A stretch of 50,451 bases of DNA from Propionibacteriaceae bacterium (lineage in GTDB: Bacteria; Actinomycetota; Actinomycetes; Propionibacteriales; Propionibacteriaceae), in NCBI GenBank assembly GCA_009782915.1, contig WRIC01000013.1, positions 1 through 50,451 of the forward strand, given 5' to 3'. Below the pieces are notes generated by a model. The model was not told the DNA's origin, did not search any database, and worked only from the letters and a program-made list of their open reading frames with translations. Each line of letters starts with the position of its first letter. Within the stretch, counting starts at the first letter, position 1. The translations under genes were made by a program, and so were the position numbers. Positions 1-8,942 of the stretch are shown here, piece after piece.

Positions 1-288
1 ATAGCCCATGATACGACGACATTCGTCTCCCCCGATACGGGAGCTGACCTCAACCCTGGGACAACTACAGTCGTGGATCGACTGGTTCGCTTTCAAGGGC
101 GAGCACACCGAAGACACATAGGGGCGATCATAGACATAGTCAAACATCACGCCACCCTTCCAGTCCCCCTTGCCACGGGTCAGGTCCAAAGGGGTGATGT
201 CGAGCAGGAGGGCTGCAGTGGTTTTTTCCTCGGATATCTCCGGATAGAAGACGTAGGCCTTCCCATGGCTCAGGTGGAAAACCCCCAT
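1..288 (-). CDS. Hen1-like RNA 3'-terminal methyltransferase, N-terminal fragment (partial, possibly decayed)
   Basis: An open frame of 96 codons starts at an ATG at 288 and runs off the left edge. Motifs GKAYVFYPE, TTAALLLDI, YDRPYVSS and GGDECRRIMGY match, from memory, the N-terminal domain of Hen1. Hen1 2'-O-methylates RNA 3' ends and works with the Pnkp kinase/ligase in RNA repair. Two departures are visible. The roughly 30 residues that normally precede GKAxVFYPE are absent, because the frame opens only 10 bases beyond the tRNA-Gly 3' end. About 20 residues between the DRPY and GGxE motifs also appear to be missing. No ribosome binding site precedes the ATG. It may be a 5'-truncated remnant or a divergent short form. 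The methyltransferase domain would lie outside the window. Confidence 0.55.
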   Translation of the reverse strand, partial: MGVFHLSHGKAYVFYPEISEEKTTAALLLDITPLDLTRGKGDWKGGVMFDYVYDRPYVSSVCSPLKANQSIHDCSCPRVEVSSRIGGDECRRIMGY

Positions 289-298
289 AATATCAGCG

Positions 299-369
299 AG
301 CGAATGACGGGAATCGAACCCGCATGACCAGCTTGGAAGGCTGGGGCTCTACCATTGAGCTACATTCGC
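299..369 (-). tRNA. tRNA-Gly (anticodon TCC)
   Basis: The minus strand folds into a full cloverleaf. The acceptor stem GCGAATG pairs with CATTCGC, the anticodon stem CCAGC/GCTGG encloses the loop CTTCCAA with anticodon TCC, and the T-arm is CGGGTTCGATTCCCG. The discriminator base is T, as usual for bacterial tRNA-Gly. CCA is not encoded. The 3' end faces the Hen1-like fragment. Confidence 0.96.
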
Positions 370-372
370 TTT

Positions 373-391
373 GGTTGTGCGCAACACAACC
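373..391. repeat. Short perfect inverted repeat between the rhodanese gene and tRNA-Gly
   Basis: GGTTGTG (373-379) and CACAACC (385-391) form a 7-bp stem with a 5-nt loop. No T-run follows on either strand, so it is a weak terminator candidate for the upstream rhodanese gene or a tRNA leader structure. Confidence 0.4.
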
Positions 392-442
392 TTCACAGTC
401 TAGTAAATGGGTGGAATACCCGTCAACTAGAAATCGAGTTCT

Positions 443-850
443 CTATTCAGTGACCGTGTCGTAGGGCCAACTCAGGATTCCACCCATGGTGTAGACGTTG
501 GTATACCCCAGATCGGCGAGAATTTTGGCTGCTTCGAGAGCTCTGACACCACTAGCGCAATAAACGATGATTGTTGCATCCTTCTTGGGTAGTTCTGCTT
601 CTGCACGTGAGGAAATCTCATTGTGAGGAATGAGTACAGCCCCATCGATTCTCTCTTCGGCATATTCATCTTCAGTACGAACATCAACCAAGATCACCTT
701 GTTGGAGGAATCCAGCATGGTTTTGGCTTCTTCAGCTGTGATCACTGTGAAGCCATCTTCGTTTGGTTCCCCTGCTGGTTGCTCAGCTGGAGAGCCCCCA
801 CAACCTGCGAGGAAGACGAGCAAAAATAATGGTAGTAAGAGTTTCTTCAT
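443..850 (-). CDS. Rhodanese-domain lipoprotein
   Basis: The 135-residue protein starts MKKLLLPLFLLVFLAGCG, a lipoprotein signal peptide with lipobox LAGC, so the mature protein should be anchored outside the membrane by a lipidated Cys. The rest is one rhodanese domain (VDVRTEDEYAEERIDGA early, then VYCASGVRALEAA with the active-site Cys). Rhodaneses move sulfane sulfur or act in redox handling; the substrate here is unknown. I chose the ATG at 850, with AGAAG upstream, over an in-frame TTG at 886, because only the later start puts the signal peptide at the N-terminus. It lies 36 bp downstream of adnB on the same strand, so co-transcription is likely. Confidence 0.85.
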   Translation of the reverse strand: MKKLLLPLFLLVFLAGCGGSPAEQPAGEPNEDGFTVITAEEAKTMLDSSNKVILVDVRTEDEYAEERIDGAVLIPHNEISSRAEAELPKKDATIIVYCASGVRALEAAKILADLGYTNVYTMGGILSWPYDTVTE

Positions 851-886
851 GGTGATATCTTCTCTCATTGTTGTTCTTTTGTCCAA

Positions 887-3800
887 TCACCACGACCTTG
901 CCACACCCTCATGTCGCGATGTCTGACCCACCTCATTCACTTCGGACAACAACTCGTCAAGGTCAAACTCAGTGAGGCTCTTGTCGTCCAGGTAGGAATC
1001 TCTCACGTAATAGAATCCAGCTGCCACCTCATCAGGATCGACACCCTGACGTACCGCCCACCCATGAGCATAGATGGCCAGTTGGCGACGATTGGCGTCT
1101 TGGTATCCTGTCTTCCAATCCACGATGAGGTATTTCGCTGGAGATTTGACCAGTTCAGGATTGTTGGTGGCATCAAAGACGGCGTCTACTCGCCCAACGA
1201 TGGCATGACCACCCACTGTGGTGAAGAATTCCTCCTCTACAGCGCAAGGAACACCACGAGCATAGTCACTGGCCACAAACAACCGACACAACTCAGCTAT
1301 CTCAGGAGGGTAGGCCCCGGCCTCTTGGTGCCCAGGTGAGGTTTTTCTTCGGTAGTAATCCTTCACCCATTCATGGAAGAGTGACCCGATCTGTGCCCTC
1401 CTTGAGGGCTCTTGCGGCATGGGGCGTACAAGGGTGGCGAGATATTTCTTCTGGTCTTGAGCTACTTTCATCAAATCTGAGGCTGACAGTGGAGCGGGAA
1501 GACGTACGTTCACCTGGACCTCACCAGTCTCCTCCTGCGTGAGCATGTTCATCAGATCATTCCACTGATCAATTTCTTTCCTGACTTCCTCAGGCACCGA
1601 TACCTCAGTGGCATCGCTGGGGGTGTCACCTGGGTTGCGCACAGCTTCCATCACCAAGGAAGCTGCCTCAGCCAAGTCACTATCAACCACCGGTGGCCAC
1701 TGATAGGAACCAATGGATTGTTGTTGGGATCCGCCAACAGCGGTTGACTCGTCAAGCAGGTGAACAACCGTTCCTGGTTCCTGGGATACAGTGGAAAAGT
1801 AGTCGGATCTACGTCGATCATTCGCCAAACCTGGATACTGACGATGACAGGATACATACAGCTTGCGACGAGCTCGGGTGAGCCCAACGTAGGCAAGGCG
1901 ATCCTCGCTGAGACGAATTGATGTCTTCAGGGCAAGGTTGTAGTCCTCAACCCCTGTGTTGGTGACCTCGGTGATCTGCGGGATCGCCGCTTGATCTGTT
2001 CGTAAAGCTGCCGGAAGAACCCATGGGGTGGTGAGAGGATTATCATTGACCCGGTCATGGGGAAAGACTGTTTCCACCATGGCAGGCAGATAGACCTGAT
2101 CCCATTCCAATCCTTTCGCCTGATGAACAGTCATGATGTTCACTCCATCGCCACCCGTCACTGGTGAGGAAGTGGCCGCATATTCTTCTTCAGCTTGCAG
2201 GAAAATCAGCAGGCTAGAGAGTGTAGAGAGGGGATAGTGGGAAGCATAATCACCAACTAAAGAGAGGAATTGCTGCAGATAGCGACGCGAATCCACGAAA
2301 AGATGGTGCATTTCCACATCGAGACCAATGGTGACAATAATGGTGTTCACCACATCCACCAAACTCCCGGTGAACTGGGACAAGACCTCAAGGTCCCCCG
2401 CGAGCTGGCCACAGGCGTGCTGAGCCTGCTCGCAGAGGCCTTCGCCGGGATCTCTCACCGCAGCAAGGAGCCCCACCTTGGGGGAATCCTCATCGGTGAG
2501 CACTGTTCTTCGATGATTGAGCAATTCCAGATCCCTGCGGGCAAGGTTAAACCGAGGCCCCACAAGGATGTCCACCACCGCTGGGTGATCCTCTGGGTCC
2601 ACCAGTAGTTTCATCATGGCTATCACCTGGTTCACTGGTTCAACAGCGAGTAATCCTTCAGTCAGGGAAACACATACAGGAATATCAAGTTCGCTGCAGG
2701 CTCGTACCAACTGCGCCAGGTGCTTACGTTGGCGTACGAGGATGGCGATCTCGCCATATTCTTGATGGTCTATGTGGTGTGAATGAGCAATAGATTGGGC
2801 AATCCACTGTGCCTCTTCTTCCCAGGTCTCACACTCTTTGGCATAGACCTGCGAGGTTCCTGGTTGCGCAGGTGTCTGAAGGATCGTGGCTAAGTGGCCA
2901 CCCAGGAGAGGATCTGCTCGAACATCCTGGGAGAGGGTGTTTGCTGCCGACAGGATCTCCGGGCCACTTCTCCTATTGATACTGAGGGTATACGTCTTGG
3001 GTTCTTCACTGGGGAATTCCTGGGTGAAAGAATAAATCGAATCTGCGGCTGCCGCTCGCCAGGTATAGATAGCCTGGAGAGGATCCCCCACCGCTGTGAT
3101 GGGGTAGTTGTCGATACCTCCCTGGCGCCCAAAGATGCCCGACAGGAGAGACACCTGGGCTGGTGAGGTGTCTTGATATTCGTCGACCACGACCACGTGA
3201 TAGCGCTGCCTCAAGGTTTGGCCAACTTGTGCAAAAGACCGAACCACATCCACGGCCATAGCCATCTGATCACTAAACTCGATCAGCCCCCGCGATGTCT
3301 TCAGTTCCCGATATCGCTGGCACAAGGTCAGCAGATTGATCCGTTCTTGGCAGACATCCTGGGCTTTCTTCAAGCCAGCATACATATTACCCAACCTGTT
3401 GAGTGGCGCTTGGGCTAGTTGAGTGATGAACCGTTGTTGTTGATCAACAATGTCGCTATCAGTGACCAGATGGGACTGGATGCTTGCCTCAAGTTTCGTG
3501 ATGGCTTCTGCCAGGGAACCCCACCAGCGTGTGTTTAAGGGTTCACCGATCTCTTCGGTGGCACCGAGCACCTCTTCAGCAAGCAAACCGGCCTCACCTG
3601 GAGAGATGATGCGCGAGGACCTAGGAACTCCAAGCCAAGACCCGAATTCTGTCATGATTGTTCCGGCAAAAGAATCATAGGTCATCACCTGTGGGCCCAA
3701 CCCCAAAGAAGAAAGGTCTTGATGATCCTCTATCAGTGACAGGGCCTGCCTGACTCGGGAAGATAATTCACCAGATGCTTTTCTGGTGAAGGTAAGCCCC

Positions 3801-3988
3801 AGGACGCAGTGAGCTTCAACCTGTCCAGTAGCCACCAGCCAGACCACACGAGCTGCCATGACTGTTGTCTTGCCCGTTCCAGCTCCAGCGATGATGACAC
3901 CTGGGGCCACAGGGGCTGTGATGGCTTCAATTTGTTCATCGGAGAATGGAATTCCCATCAGTGCAATGAGTTCTTGAGGTGTTTTCAT
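887..3988 (-). CDS. adnB: AdnB-like helicase-nuclease subunit (UvrD/RecB family)
   Basis: This 1033-residue protein is a superfamily 1 DNA helicase fused to a C-terminal RecB-type nuclease. Visible motifs are Walker A GAGTGKTT (about residues 35-42), Walker B VVVVDEYQDTSPAQ, motif V TVHQAKGLEWDQVYLP, and the nuclease GRVDAVFD...LIVDWKTG. Together with adnA, which it follows, this is the AdnAB complex that resects double-strand breaks in actinobacteria in place of RecBCD or AddAB. The ATG at 3988 overlaps the adnA stop as ATGA and is preceded by AAGGAGGGG, so translation is coupled. An upstream in-frame extension to 4126 has no support and was rejected. The canonical DE in Walker B suggests that this subunit is the main motor. 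Confidence 0.9.
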   Translation of the reverse strand: MKTPQELIALMGIPFSDEQIEAITAPVAPGVIIAGAGTGKTTVMAARVVWLVATGQVEAHCVLGLTFTRKASGELSSRVRQALSLIEDHQDLSSLGLGPQVMTYDSFAGTIMTEFGSWLGVPRSSRIISPGEAGLLAEEVLGATEEIGEPLNTRWWGSLAEAITKLEASIQSHLVTDSDIVDQQQRFITQLAQAPLNRLGNMYAGLKKAQDVCQERINLLTLCQRYRELKTSRGLIEFSDQMAMAVDVVRSFAQVGQTLRQRYHVVVVDEYQDTSPAQVSLLSGIFGRQGGIDNYPITAVGDPLQAIYTWRAAAADSIYSFTQEFPSEEPKTYTLSINRRSGPEILSAANTLSQDVRADPLLGGHLATILQTPAQPGTSQVYAKECETWEEEAQWIAQSIAHSHHIDHQEYGEIAILVRQRKHLAQLVRACSELDIPVCVSLTEGLLAVEPVNQVIAMMKLLVDPEDHPAVVDILVGPRFNLARRDLELLNHRRTVLTDEDSPKVGLLAAVRDPGEGLCEQAQHACGQLAGDLEVLSQFTGSLVDVVNTIIVTIGLDVEMHHLFVDSRRYLQQFLSLVGDYASHYPLSTLSSLLIFLQAEEEYAATSSPVTGGDGVNIMTVHQAKGLEWDQVYLPAMVETVFPHDRVNDNPLTTPWVLPAALRTDQAAIPQITEVTNTGVEDYNLALKTSIRLSEDRLAYVGLTRARRKLYVSCHRQYPGLANDRRRSDYFSTVSQEPGTVVHLLDESTAVGGSQQQSIGSYQWPPVVDSDLAEAASLVMEAVRNPGDTPSDATEVSVPEEVRKEIDQWNDLMNMLTQEETGEVQVNVRLPAPLSASDLMKVAQDQKKYLATLVRPMPQEPSRRAQIGSLFHEWVKDYYRRKTSPGHQEAGAYPPEIAELCRLFVASDYARGVPCAVEEEFFTTVGGHAIVGRVDAVFDATNNPELVKSPAKYLIVDWKTGYQDANRRQLAIYAHGWAVRQGVDPDEVAAGFYYVRDSYLDDKSLTEFDLDELLSEVNEVGQTSRHEGVARSW

Positions 3989-6942
3989 TGTTGCCCCTCC
4001 TTCGCAGCCGGACATCCACGGCTGACCGGGCAAAAACGACACCGTGGACCTGGGATGGCTGGGTATTGACCACACTTCGTCAGTGCACTGACAAGGTTCA
4101 AGCGATGATCCACCCAGGTTGGCCATTGATATTGGTCACCCACCTGAGGAACCACATCAGCTGCCACCACACCAACAGTGATGTCCTGGTCGAGGTGGGG
4201 AGCGCGGTGCAAGGGATCCTGGACAATAACCTTCGGCCCTGGATACTTCTTTGATCCATCACATCCCAGACCAACCAATTCTGCTCCACCGATGGTTACC
4301 CCCCGGTTCAATCGGTCAATCCCCCCTTCACTGATAGCACGCTGATAAATACCGAGCTGGATATTGGCCTTGGCTTCCTTGACTGTCATACGGCTAAACC
4401 CAGCCCCGGTCTTGAAGTCAACAATCCAAATATTTCCTTGTTCATCTTTCTCTACACGATCAATACGACCTCGCACGACGCCATGGGTATCCCATCGCAG
4501 GGTCACAGGAACCTCACTGGCGATGACCTGGCGGTTGCGAGATTTCATCCACAGGTCATAGCGAACAAGGGACTGCTCGGCCGCTTCTAACCCCACCTTG
4601 GCCTGCCACGGAGCAGGGAATTCAACCTCCTGGAATCGATCACTCAATACTGCCATGCGTTGGTCATGATCCATTGAGGAGTCTTGAATGATCTCGTGAA
4701 GCAGAGTTCCCATTGTCATCTGAACACCACTGGGACGCACGGAGAATTGAGTCTCAAGATACCAGCGACGCGGGCAGTCTAAAAGAGTCTCTATCGTGGA
4801 GGCACTCACCGCGCCCACATCGTGGATGTCACCACTGGTCTGAGATTCGTAGCTGATCCCCCACCACCGAGACGGATCGGCGCCACGAAAGATTTCCTGT
4901 GCACTCATCAAACCCAGATGCGATGCAGCGGCTGATCGAAGTGCTGGATGGCTAGTTTCATTGACCAGGACCTGCTTGAGTCGAGCGATGAGTTCACCCG
5001 CAGTGCCCAACGGTTGATTCGATGACTCCACCATCATCTCTGGGGCCACTATCTGGGAGAAGAACATCGAAGGTTGATCCTCATCATTGTCCACGCAGGT
5101 CACAACAAGATCCCTGGTGGTGGCCGCGCAGGTTGCATACAGGAGCTTTCGTTCAGAATCTATCCGCTCAAGTTCACTGACCTCATCGAAGAAAAACCTC
5201 TTCACATCAATCAGATCCGCGTCACTTCGCCGACTTGGCCAAACCCCCTCCTGGAGAAAAGCCATGATCACCAGGGACCAGGTTTTCCCCTTGGCTCGAT
5301 GCGGGGTGGTGATACGCACTGCTGGCACTACAGAGGATCCCACTCGAGGAAGATTCTCAGGAATATCTGCACTCAACACAGCTTCAACAACACTCTTGAT
5401 TCCCGCCTCCAGTGGAAGACTGGAATAGGTCGAGGCCAAGGAGAACAGCGCCATGACAGCGTCGAGAATGCGATGGGCTATCAAACCGGATGGACCAGAG
5501 TCCCTGCTGGCTTCTTCCCACTGCTCGGGTTCCTCCCAGCGCGACCACAGATTCCACAGGGCCATTTCCACATCTGTTCCACTGAGGGTCACACCGTTGT
5601 TGGTCATCTCTTCAACAACCTTCAGCAACGACTGCGAAGTCACCGGAAGATGATGGGTGTATTGCCCTGGTGGTCCCACGAGCTGGAGGGCGCCCAGGAG
5701 TTGAATAACCACCGGTTCACCATTGAGCTGGATTTCTTCATCTGCCAGACGTACAGGTATCCCTGCAGACTCACAGGTGCGAGCCAGCTGAGCAACATGA
5801 GTCTTTGTTCGCACGACCACTGCCATCTGGTCATAGGGTATCTTGTCACGCAGATGGGCCTCGCGCAGCAACCGGGCGCACAGCTCACTGTGGGTGTCCC
5901 TATCGGCAACGCGATATTTCGTGACCTGGCCGTGGCTATCGGTTGTGATCTGACGATAACTTGCTAGAAAATCAGCCCCTATGGCAGGCAAACTCATGAG
6001 TTGACGATGAGGCTGGCAGGCCAACTCGACTTCATGGGTGACATGGAACCCTTGGTTGAGGGTGACCACCGATGTTGGGCGCTGGGAGGTTTTCACTGCC
6101 GAGAGCATCTCGTTGATAGACCGCAGACGCGCACCACGAAATTCATTGGCTTGACAGTCGGGGTTCATCGAAAAAATGAAAGAACATGTGTCACCAATCA
6201 AACCATCAAGCAATTGGGCAGGGCTGTCAAAGTCCTCGCAGTCATCGACAATCACCATGGAGCCGTCTGCTCGCAGTGTTTGTCTCAGATCCCTGCGCGC
6301 CAAGAAACTCTGGGCCTCATGCAACAGCCCCCCATAGTCGAGCTTGGATTCTGCAGCTAGTCGATCACGATAGAGCTGATAGAACCCGGCAAAACTCACC
6401 CACGCTGGGCGCCTATCAATCTCCGGGTGGCTAAGAATTGTTTCAGGCAAGATCCCTGCTTTCTGGAACCTGCCGAGAGTCTCCCTGAGATAACTCGTGA
6501 ACTCTCTGGTGGTCTTGAGTTGGTCGAATTCTGGTGGCCAACCATCATCACCTTGTTGAGCAAGGATGGTGGACAGGAAATGATCCTGCTCACCAGAGTT
6601 CAACACTCCTAAACCAGGATCCACCTGGTTTCTCACCAACGATAAACACAGACCATGAATGGTGTTGACCATGAACCGTGAGGACAATTCTGGGAAAGCA
6701 CTTCCCACCCTGGATTGCAGGTTCATGCGCGTACGGCGATTGGCCACCAGGAACACCACCTGAGGGACATCCTCAGCTAGGGCGCCGACAGCTGCCTCAA
6801 CCAACGCCACAGTCTTACCTGTTCGAGATCCGCCCAACACCACCAATCCACCATGACGGTGGTTGGCCACCTGGCGTTGAGCGACAGTCAGCTGGTAGTC
6901 GCGTCGATGAGTTTCGCGGACAAGGCGGTATTTCATCTTCAT
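3985..6942 (-). CDS. adnA: AdnA-like helicase-nuclease subunit with Fe-S cysteines
   Basis: The 985-residue partner of AdnB. Walker A reads GGSRTGKT (37-44). Walker B is VIVDDCEDFDSPAQ, with DD where an active SF1 helicase has DE. The C-terminal nuclease has GRIDRVE...WIVDFKTG. One Cys lies upstream (LDCPRRWYLE) and three lie at the C-terminus (CRFCPVSRGC), the arrangement of the 4Fe-4S staple of AddB/AdnA nucleases. It is the first gene of the minus-strand adnA-adnB-rhodanese operon and is divergent from the TelA operon across 184 bp. The start at 6942 has no strong ribosome binding site; an ATG two codons later is equally possible. Confidence 0.88.
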   Translation of the reverse strand: MKMKYRLVRETHRRDYQLTVAQRQVANHRHGGLVVLGGSRTGKTVALVEAAVGALAEDVPQVVFLVANRRTRMNLQSRVGSAFPELSSRFMVNTIHGLCLSLVRNQVDPGLGVLNSGEQDHFLSTILAQQGDDGWPPEFDQLKTTREFTSYLRETLGRFQKAGILPETILSHPEIDRRPAWVSFAGFYQLYRDRLAAESKLDYGGLLHEAQSFLARRDLRQTLRADGSMVIVDDCEDFDSPAQLLDGLIGDTCSFIFSMNPDCQANEFRGARLRSINEMLSAVKTSQRPTSVVTLNQGFHVTHEVELACQPHRQLMSLPAIGADFLASYRQITTDSHGQVTKYRVADRDTHSELCARLLREAHLRDKIPYDQMAVVVRTKTHVAQLARTCESAGIPVRLADEEIQLNGEPVVIQLLGALQLVGPPGQYTHHLPVTSQSLLKVVEEMTNNGVTLSGTDVEMALWNLWSRWEEPEQWEEASRDSGPSGLIAHRILDAVMALFSLASTYSSLPLEAGIKSVVEAVLSADIPENLPRVGSSVVPAVRITTPHRAKGKTWSLVIMAFLQEGVWPSRRSDADLIDVKRFFFDEVSELERIDSERKLLYATCAATTRDLVVTCVDNDEDQPSMFFSQIVAPEMMVESSNQPLGTAGELIARLKQVLVNETSHPALRSAAASHLGLMSAQEIFRGADPSRWWGISYESQTSGDIHDVGAVSASTIETLLDCPRRWYLETQFSVRPSGVQMTMGTLLHEIIQDSSMDHDQRMAVLSDRFQEVEFPAPWQAKVGLEAAEQSLVRYDLWMKSRNRQVIASEVPVTLRWDTHGVVRGRIDRVEKDEQGNIWIVDFKTGAGFSRMTVKEAKANIQLGIYQRAISEGGIDRLNRGVTIGGAELVGLGCDGSKKYPGPKVIVQDPLHRAPHLDQDITVGVVAADVVPQVGDQYQWPTWVDHRLNLVSALTKCGQYPAIPGPRCRFCPVSRGCPAAKEGQQ

Positions 6943-7126
6943 GGTTCTATCTCACCACATCCCACTGACATCATGCCCACATTCGATGTAGGACTCACAG
7001 GCGCACCCCACCAACGCTAACTGCGGGAAAGTGGCACCCAAGTTTTTGTCCCAGCCCCATGCAGTTCGCTACCGGAAAACACCAGTTACCCGGTAGATTG
7101 AGTTCGTCACTTTTCTTGGAGGTACT
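6943..7126. promoter_or_regulatory. Divergent intergenic region (adnA / TelA operon) with a candidate operator
   Basis: The 184-bp gap must hold promoters for both directions. A perfect inverted repeat, CTACCGG (7069-7075) and CCGGTAG (7090-7096) with a 14-bp spacer, lies 31-58 bp before the TelA start. That is where an operator controlling the plus-strand operon would sit. TTGGAGG just upstream of 7127 is the ribosome binding site. I could not assign -35 and -10 boxes with confidence. Confidence 0.45.
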
Positions 7127-8395
7127 ATGTCAGATTCAACTACGTCACCCACACCACCGGTCGAACCAAATGAAATCCCTGCTGCTGGTGGTGTTGCCAT
7201 GGCCATGGAGGCACCCTTGCTCAGTCTCGATGCTCCAGCGCCCATGGAAGCTGTGGTCGCCACCCAGGCCCCAGCGATGGCTCCCCAGGTGGAGGCTGAG
7301 CAAATCCCGATCCTGGATGAGAAAGTATCTGCCTTTATCGCACAAATCGAGAAGGCCGAAACAAAGTCGCCAGAACTCGCCGCTCAAGCAGATGCTGTAC
7401 GCGCCATGGGTGATGTTGATATCCGCAAGGCTGCCGAAGCTTCCAATAGGTTGCTGACCACACCAGTCAAAGCCATGAAGGAAGGTGGACTCTCCCAGGG
7501 TTCCACTGTGGGCAAAACACTGATGGACCTGCGTCGTACTGTTGAAGATCTTGATCCCCACCAAGACAAGGGTTTCAAAAAGAAGTTGCTCGGTAAGATC
7601 CCTATGGGCCGCTCAGTGGAGAATTATTTCCGTAAGTACCAGTCCTCCCAAGAACACCTCAACGCCATTCTTCATGCCCTGCGTTCCGGCCAAGACGAAC
7701 TCACTCGAGACAATGTCTCGTTGGGGTTGGAAAAGCAGAACCTCTGGCAGACGATGGGCCGGCTCAATCAGTATGTCTACATCGCTGAACGTCTCGATGA
7801 GAAGCTTGAAAACCAAATCAATGAGCTCTCCGTCACCGATCCTGATCGTGCCAAGGTTCTCAGCGAAGATGTCTTGTTCTACGTACGCCAGAAGCACCAG
7901 GATCTTCTCACCCAGCTTGCTGTGTCTATTCAGAACTACCTGAGTATAGATATCATCGTCAAGAACAATATCGAATTGATCAAGGGTGTTGATCGCGCAT
8001 CAACCACCACCGTGGCTGCCCTGCGTACTGCTGTGATCGTCTCTCAGGCTCTGTCCAATCAGAAACTGGTGTTGGATCAGATCACTGCACTCAACACCAC
8101 AACAAGTGCGATGATCCAAAAGACCTCGGAGATGCTCAAAGACCAGTCGGCTACCATTCAAGAGCAGGCAGCTAATTCCACGATTGGTTTGGCGCAGCTT
8201 CAGCAGGCTTTCGAAAACATCTACGCCACCATGGATTCGATTGACACCTTCAAGGCTCAGGCGCTGACCAATATGTCCCAGACGATCACTGTTTTGGAGT
8301 CTGAGGTAACGAAGTCTCGCGTCTACCTTGATCGGGTACAAAAGGAACCACAGATTCAAGAAGCCAGCTCTCTGGCTGTTGACAACGGTGCATGA
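7127..8395 (+). CDS. TelA/KlaA family toxic-anion-resistance protein
   Basis: The 422-residue protein matches the TelA family throughout its central and C-terminal part (LLGKIPMGRSVENYFRKYQ, NQYVYIAERLDEKLE, VALRTAVIVSQALSNQ-type segments). It is helix-rich, with predicted coiled coils and no membrane segment. The first 60 residues are Pro/Ala-rich and probably disordered. TelA proteins were named for tellurite resistance, but many act in envelope-stress systems with no tellurite link. Here it is the first gene of a ten-gene operon with kinase, phosphatase and VWA genes, so a signalling or stress role is more likely (inference). The start is supported by TTGGAGG. Confidence 0.88.
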   Translation: MSDSTTSPTPPVEPNEIPAAGGVAMAMEAPLLSLDAPAPMEAVVATQAPAMAPQVEAEQIPILDEKVSAFIAQIEKAETKSPELAAQADAVRAMGDVDIRKAAEASNRLLTTPVKAMKEGGLSQGSTVGKTLMDLRRTVEDLDPHQDKGFKKKLLGKIPMGRSVENYFRKYQSSQEHLNAILHALRSGQDELTRDNVSLGLEKQNLWQTMGRLNQYVYIAERLDEKLENQINELSVTDPDRAKVLSEDVLFYVRQKHQDLLTQLAVSIQNYLSIDIIVKNNIELIKGVDRASTTTVAALRTAVIVSQALSNQKLVLDQITALNTTTSAMIQKTSEMLKDQSATIQEQAANSTIGLAQLQQAFENIYATMDSIDTFKAQALTNMSQTITVLESEVTKSRVYLDRVQKEPQIQEASSLAVDNGA

Positions 8396-8406
8396 TCTGA
8401 GTCATT

Positions 8407-8940
8407 GTGGGTCTGTTTGATTGGTTTCGTGTTGACCAGGAGCCACCAGTTCCTGTCACTGCTGCTGCGCCCACAGCAGAAGAAATTGCCACTGCCTTAG
8501 ACATGATGGATGAGAAGGTTGCTGGTAGCGCCTTGTGTTCCTGTGTGGTTTTTCGGGTCAGGAGGATTACCAAGCGTTTGCGCGAGACTCTGCCTCGGAT
8601 GACCAACACAGGATTGACCTCTATCGAACAGTATTCCCTCATTGCCACGGCCACTAGTTATCTGCCTCAGACCATCGGTAGCTACGTACGTCTTCCGCGC
8701 GACTGGGCTGATTCTCGGCCGGTGGATATGGGGAGATCCTCTCTGCTTGTTCTGGTTGATCAACTTGATCTTCTCGGGGAAACAGTGGACAAAATCTATG
8801 ATGCCGTCCTCGCTAAGGATGCTGAGGCTCTGGTCATCCATGGTCGATTCCTCGCAGAGAAGTTCACCCCCGGTCAAACTCGCCTGCCCGAACCCAAGCA
8901 ACCAACTCCACAACCCACCTCAACACTGGATCTAGGATAA
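8407..8940 (+). CDS. Uncharacterised 177-residue protein of the TelA operon
   Basis: I do not recognise the family. The protein starts at a GTG 11 bases after the TelA stop (MGLFDWFR...). It has a CSC motif near residue 44, a basic patch ([11 protein letters not shown]), a helical central region and a Pro-rich tail ending in TSTLDLG. There is no signal peptide or membrane segment. In Bacillus, TelA homologues sit beside XpaC; this gene occupies a comparable place but shows no XpaC membrane segment, so I do not transfer the name. The position implies that it acts with TelA. Confidence 0.75.
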   Translation: MGLFDWFRVDQEPPVPVTAAAPTAEEIATALDMMDEKVAGSALCSCVVFRVRRITKRLRETLPRMTNTGLTSIEQYSLIATATSYLPQTIGSYVRLPRDWADSRPVDMGRSSLLVLVDQLDLLGETVDKIYDAVLAKDAEALVIHGRFLAEKFTPGQTRLPEPKQPTPQPTSTLDLG

Positions 8941-8942
8941 CC

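Noticed and set aside
73-327. Plus-strand open frame across the left end
   Set aside because: It runs into the tRNA-Gly gene and is antisense to the Hen1-like frame, which has recognisable motifs.
3989-4126. 46-codon N-terminal extension of adnB
   Set aside because: It lies inside adnA; the ATG at 3988 has a strong ribosome binding site and an ATGA overlap.
7127-8395. Tellurite-resistance operon
   Set aside because: TelA alone does not show this; no terB, terC or terD genes are present and the context is signalling.
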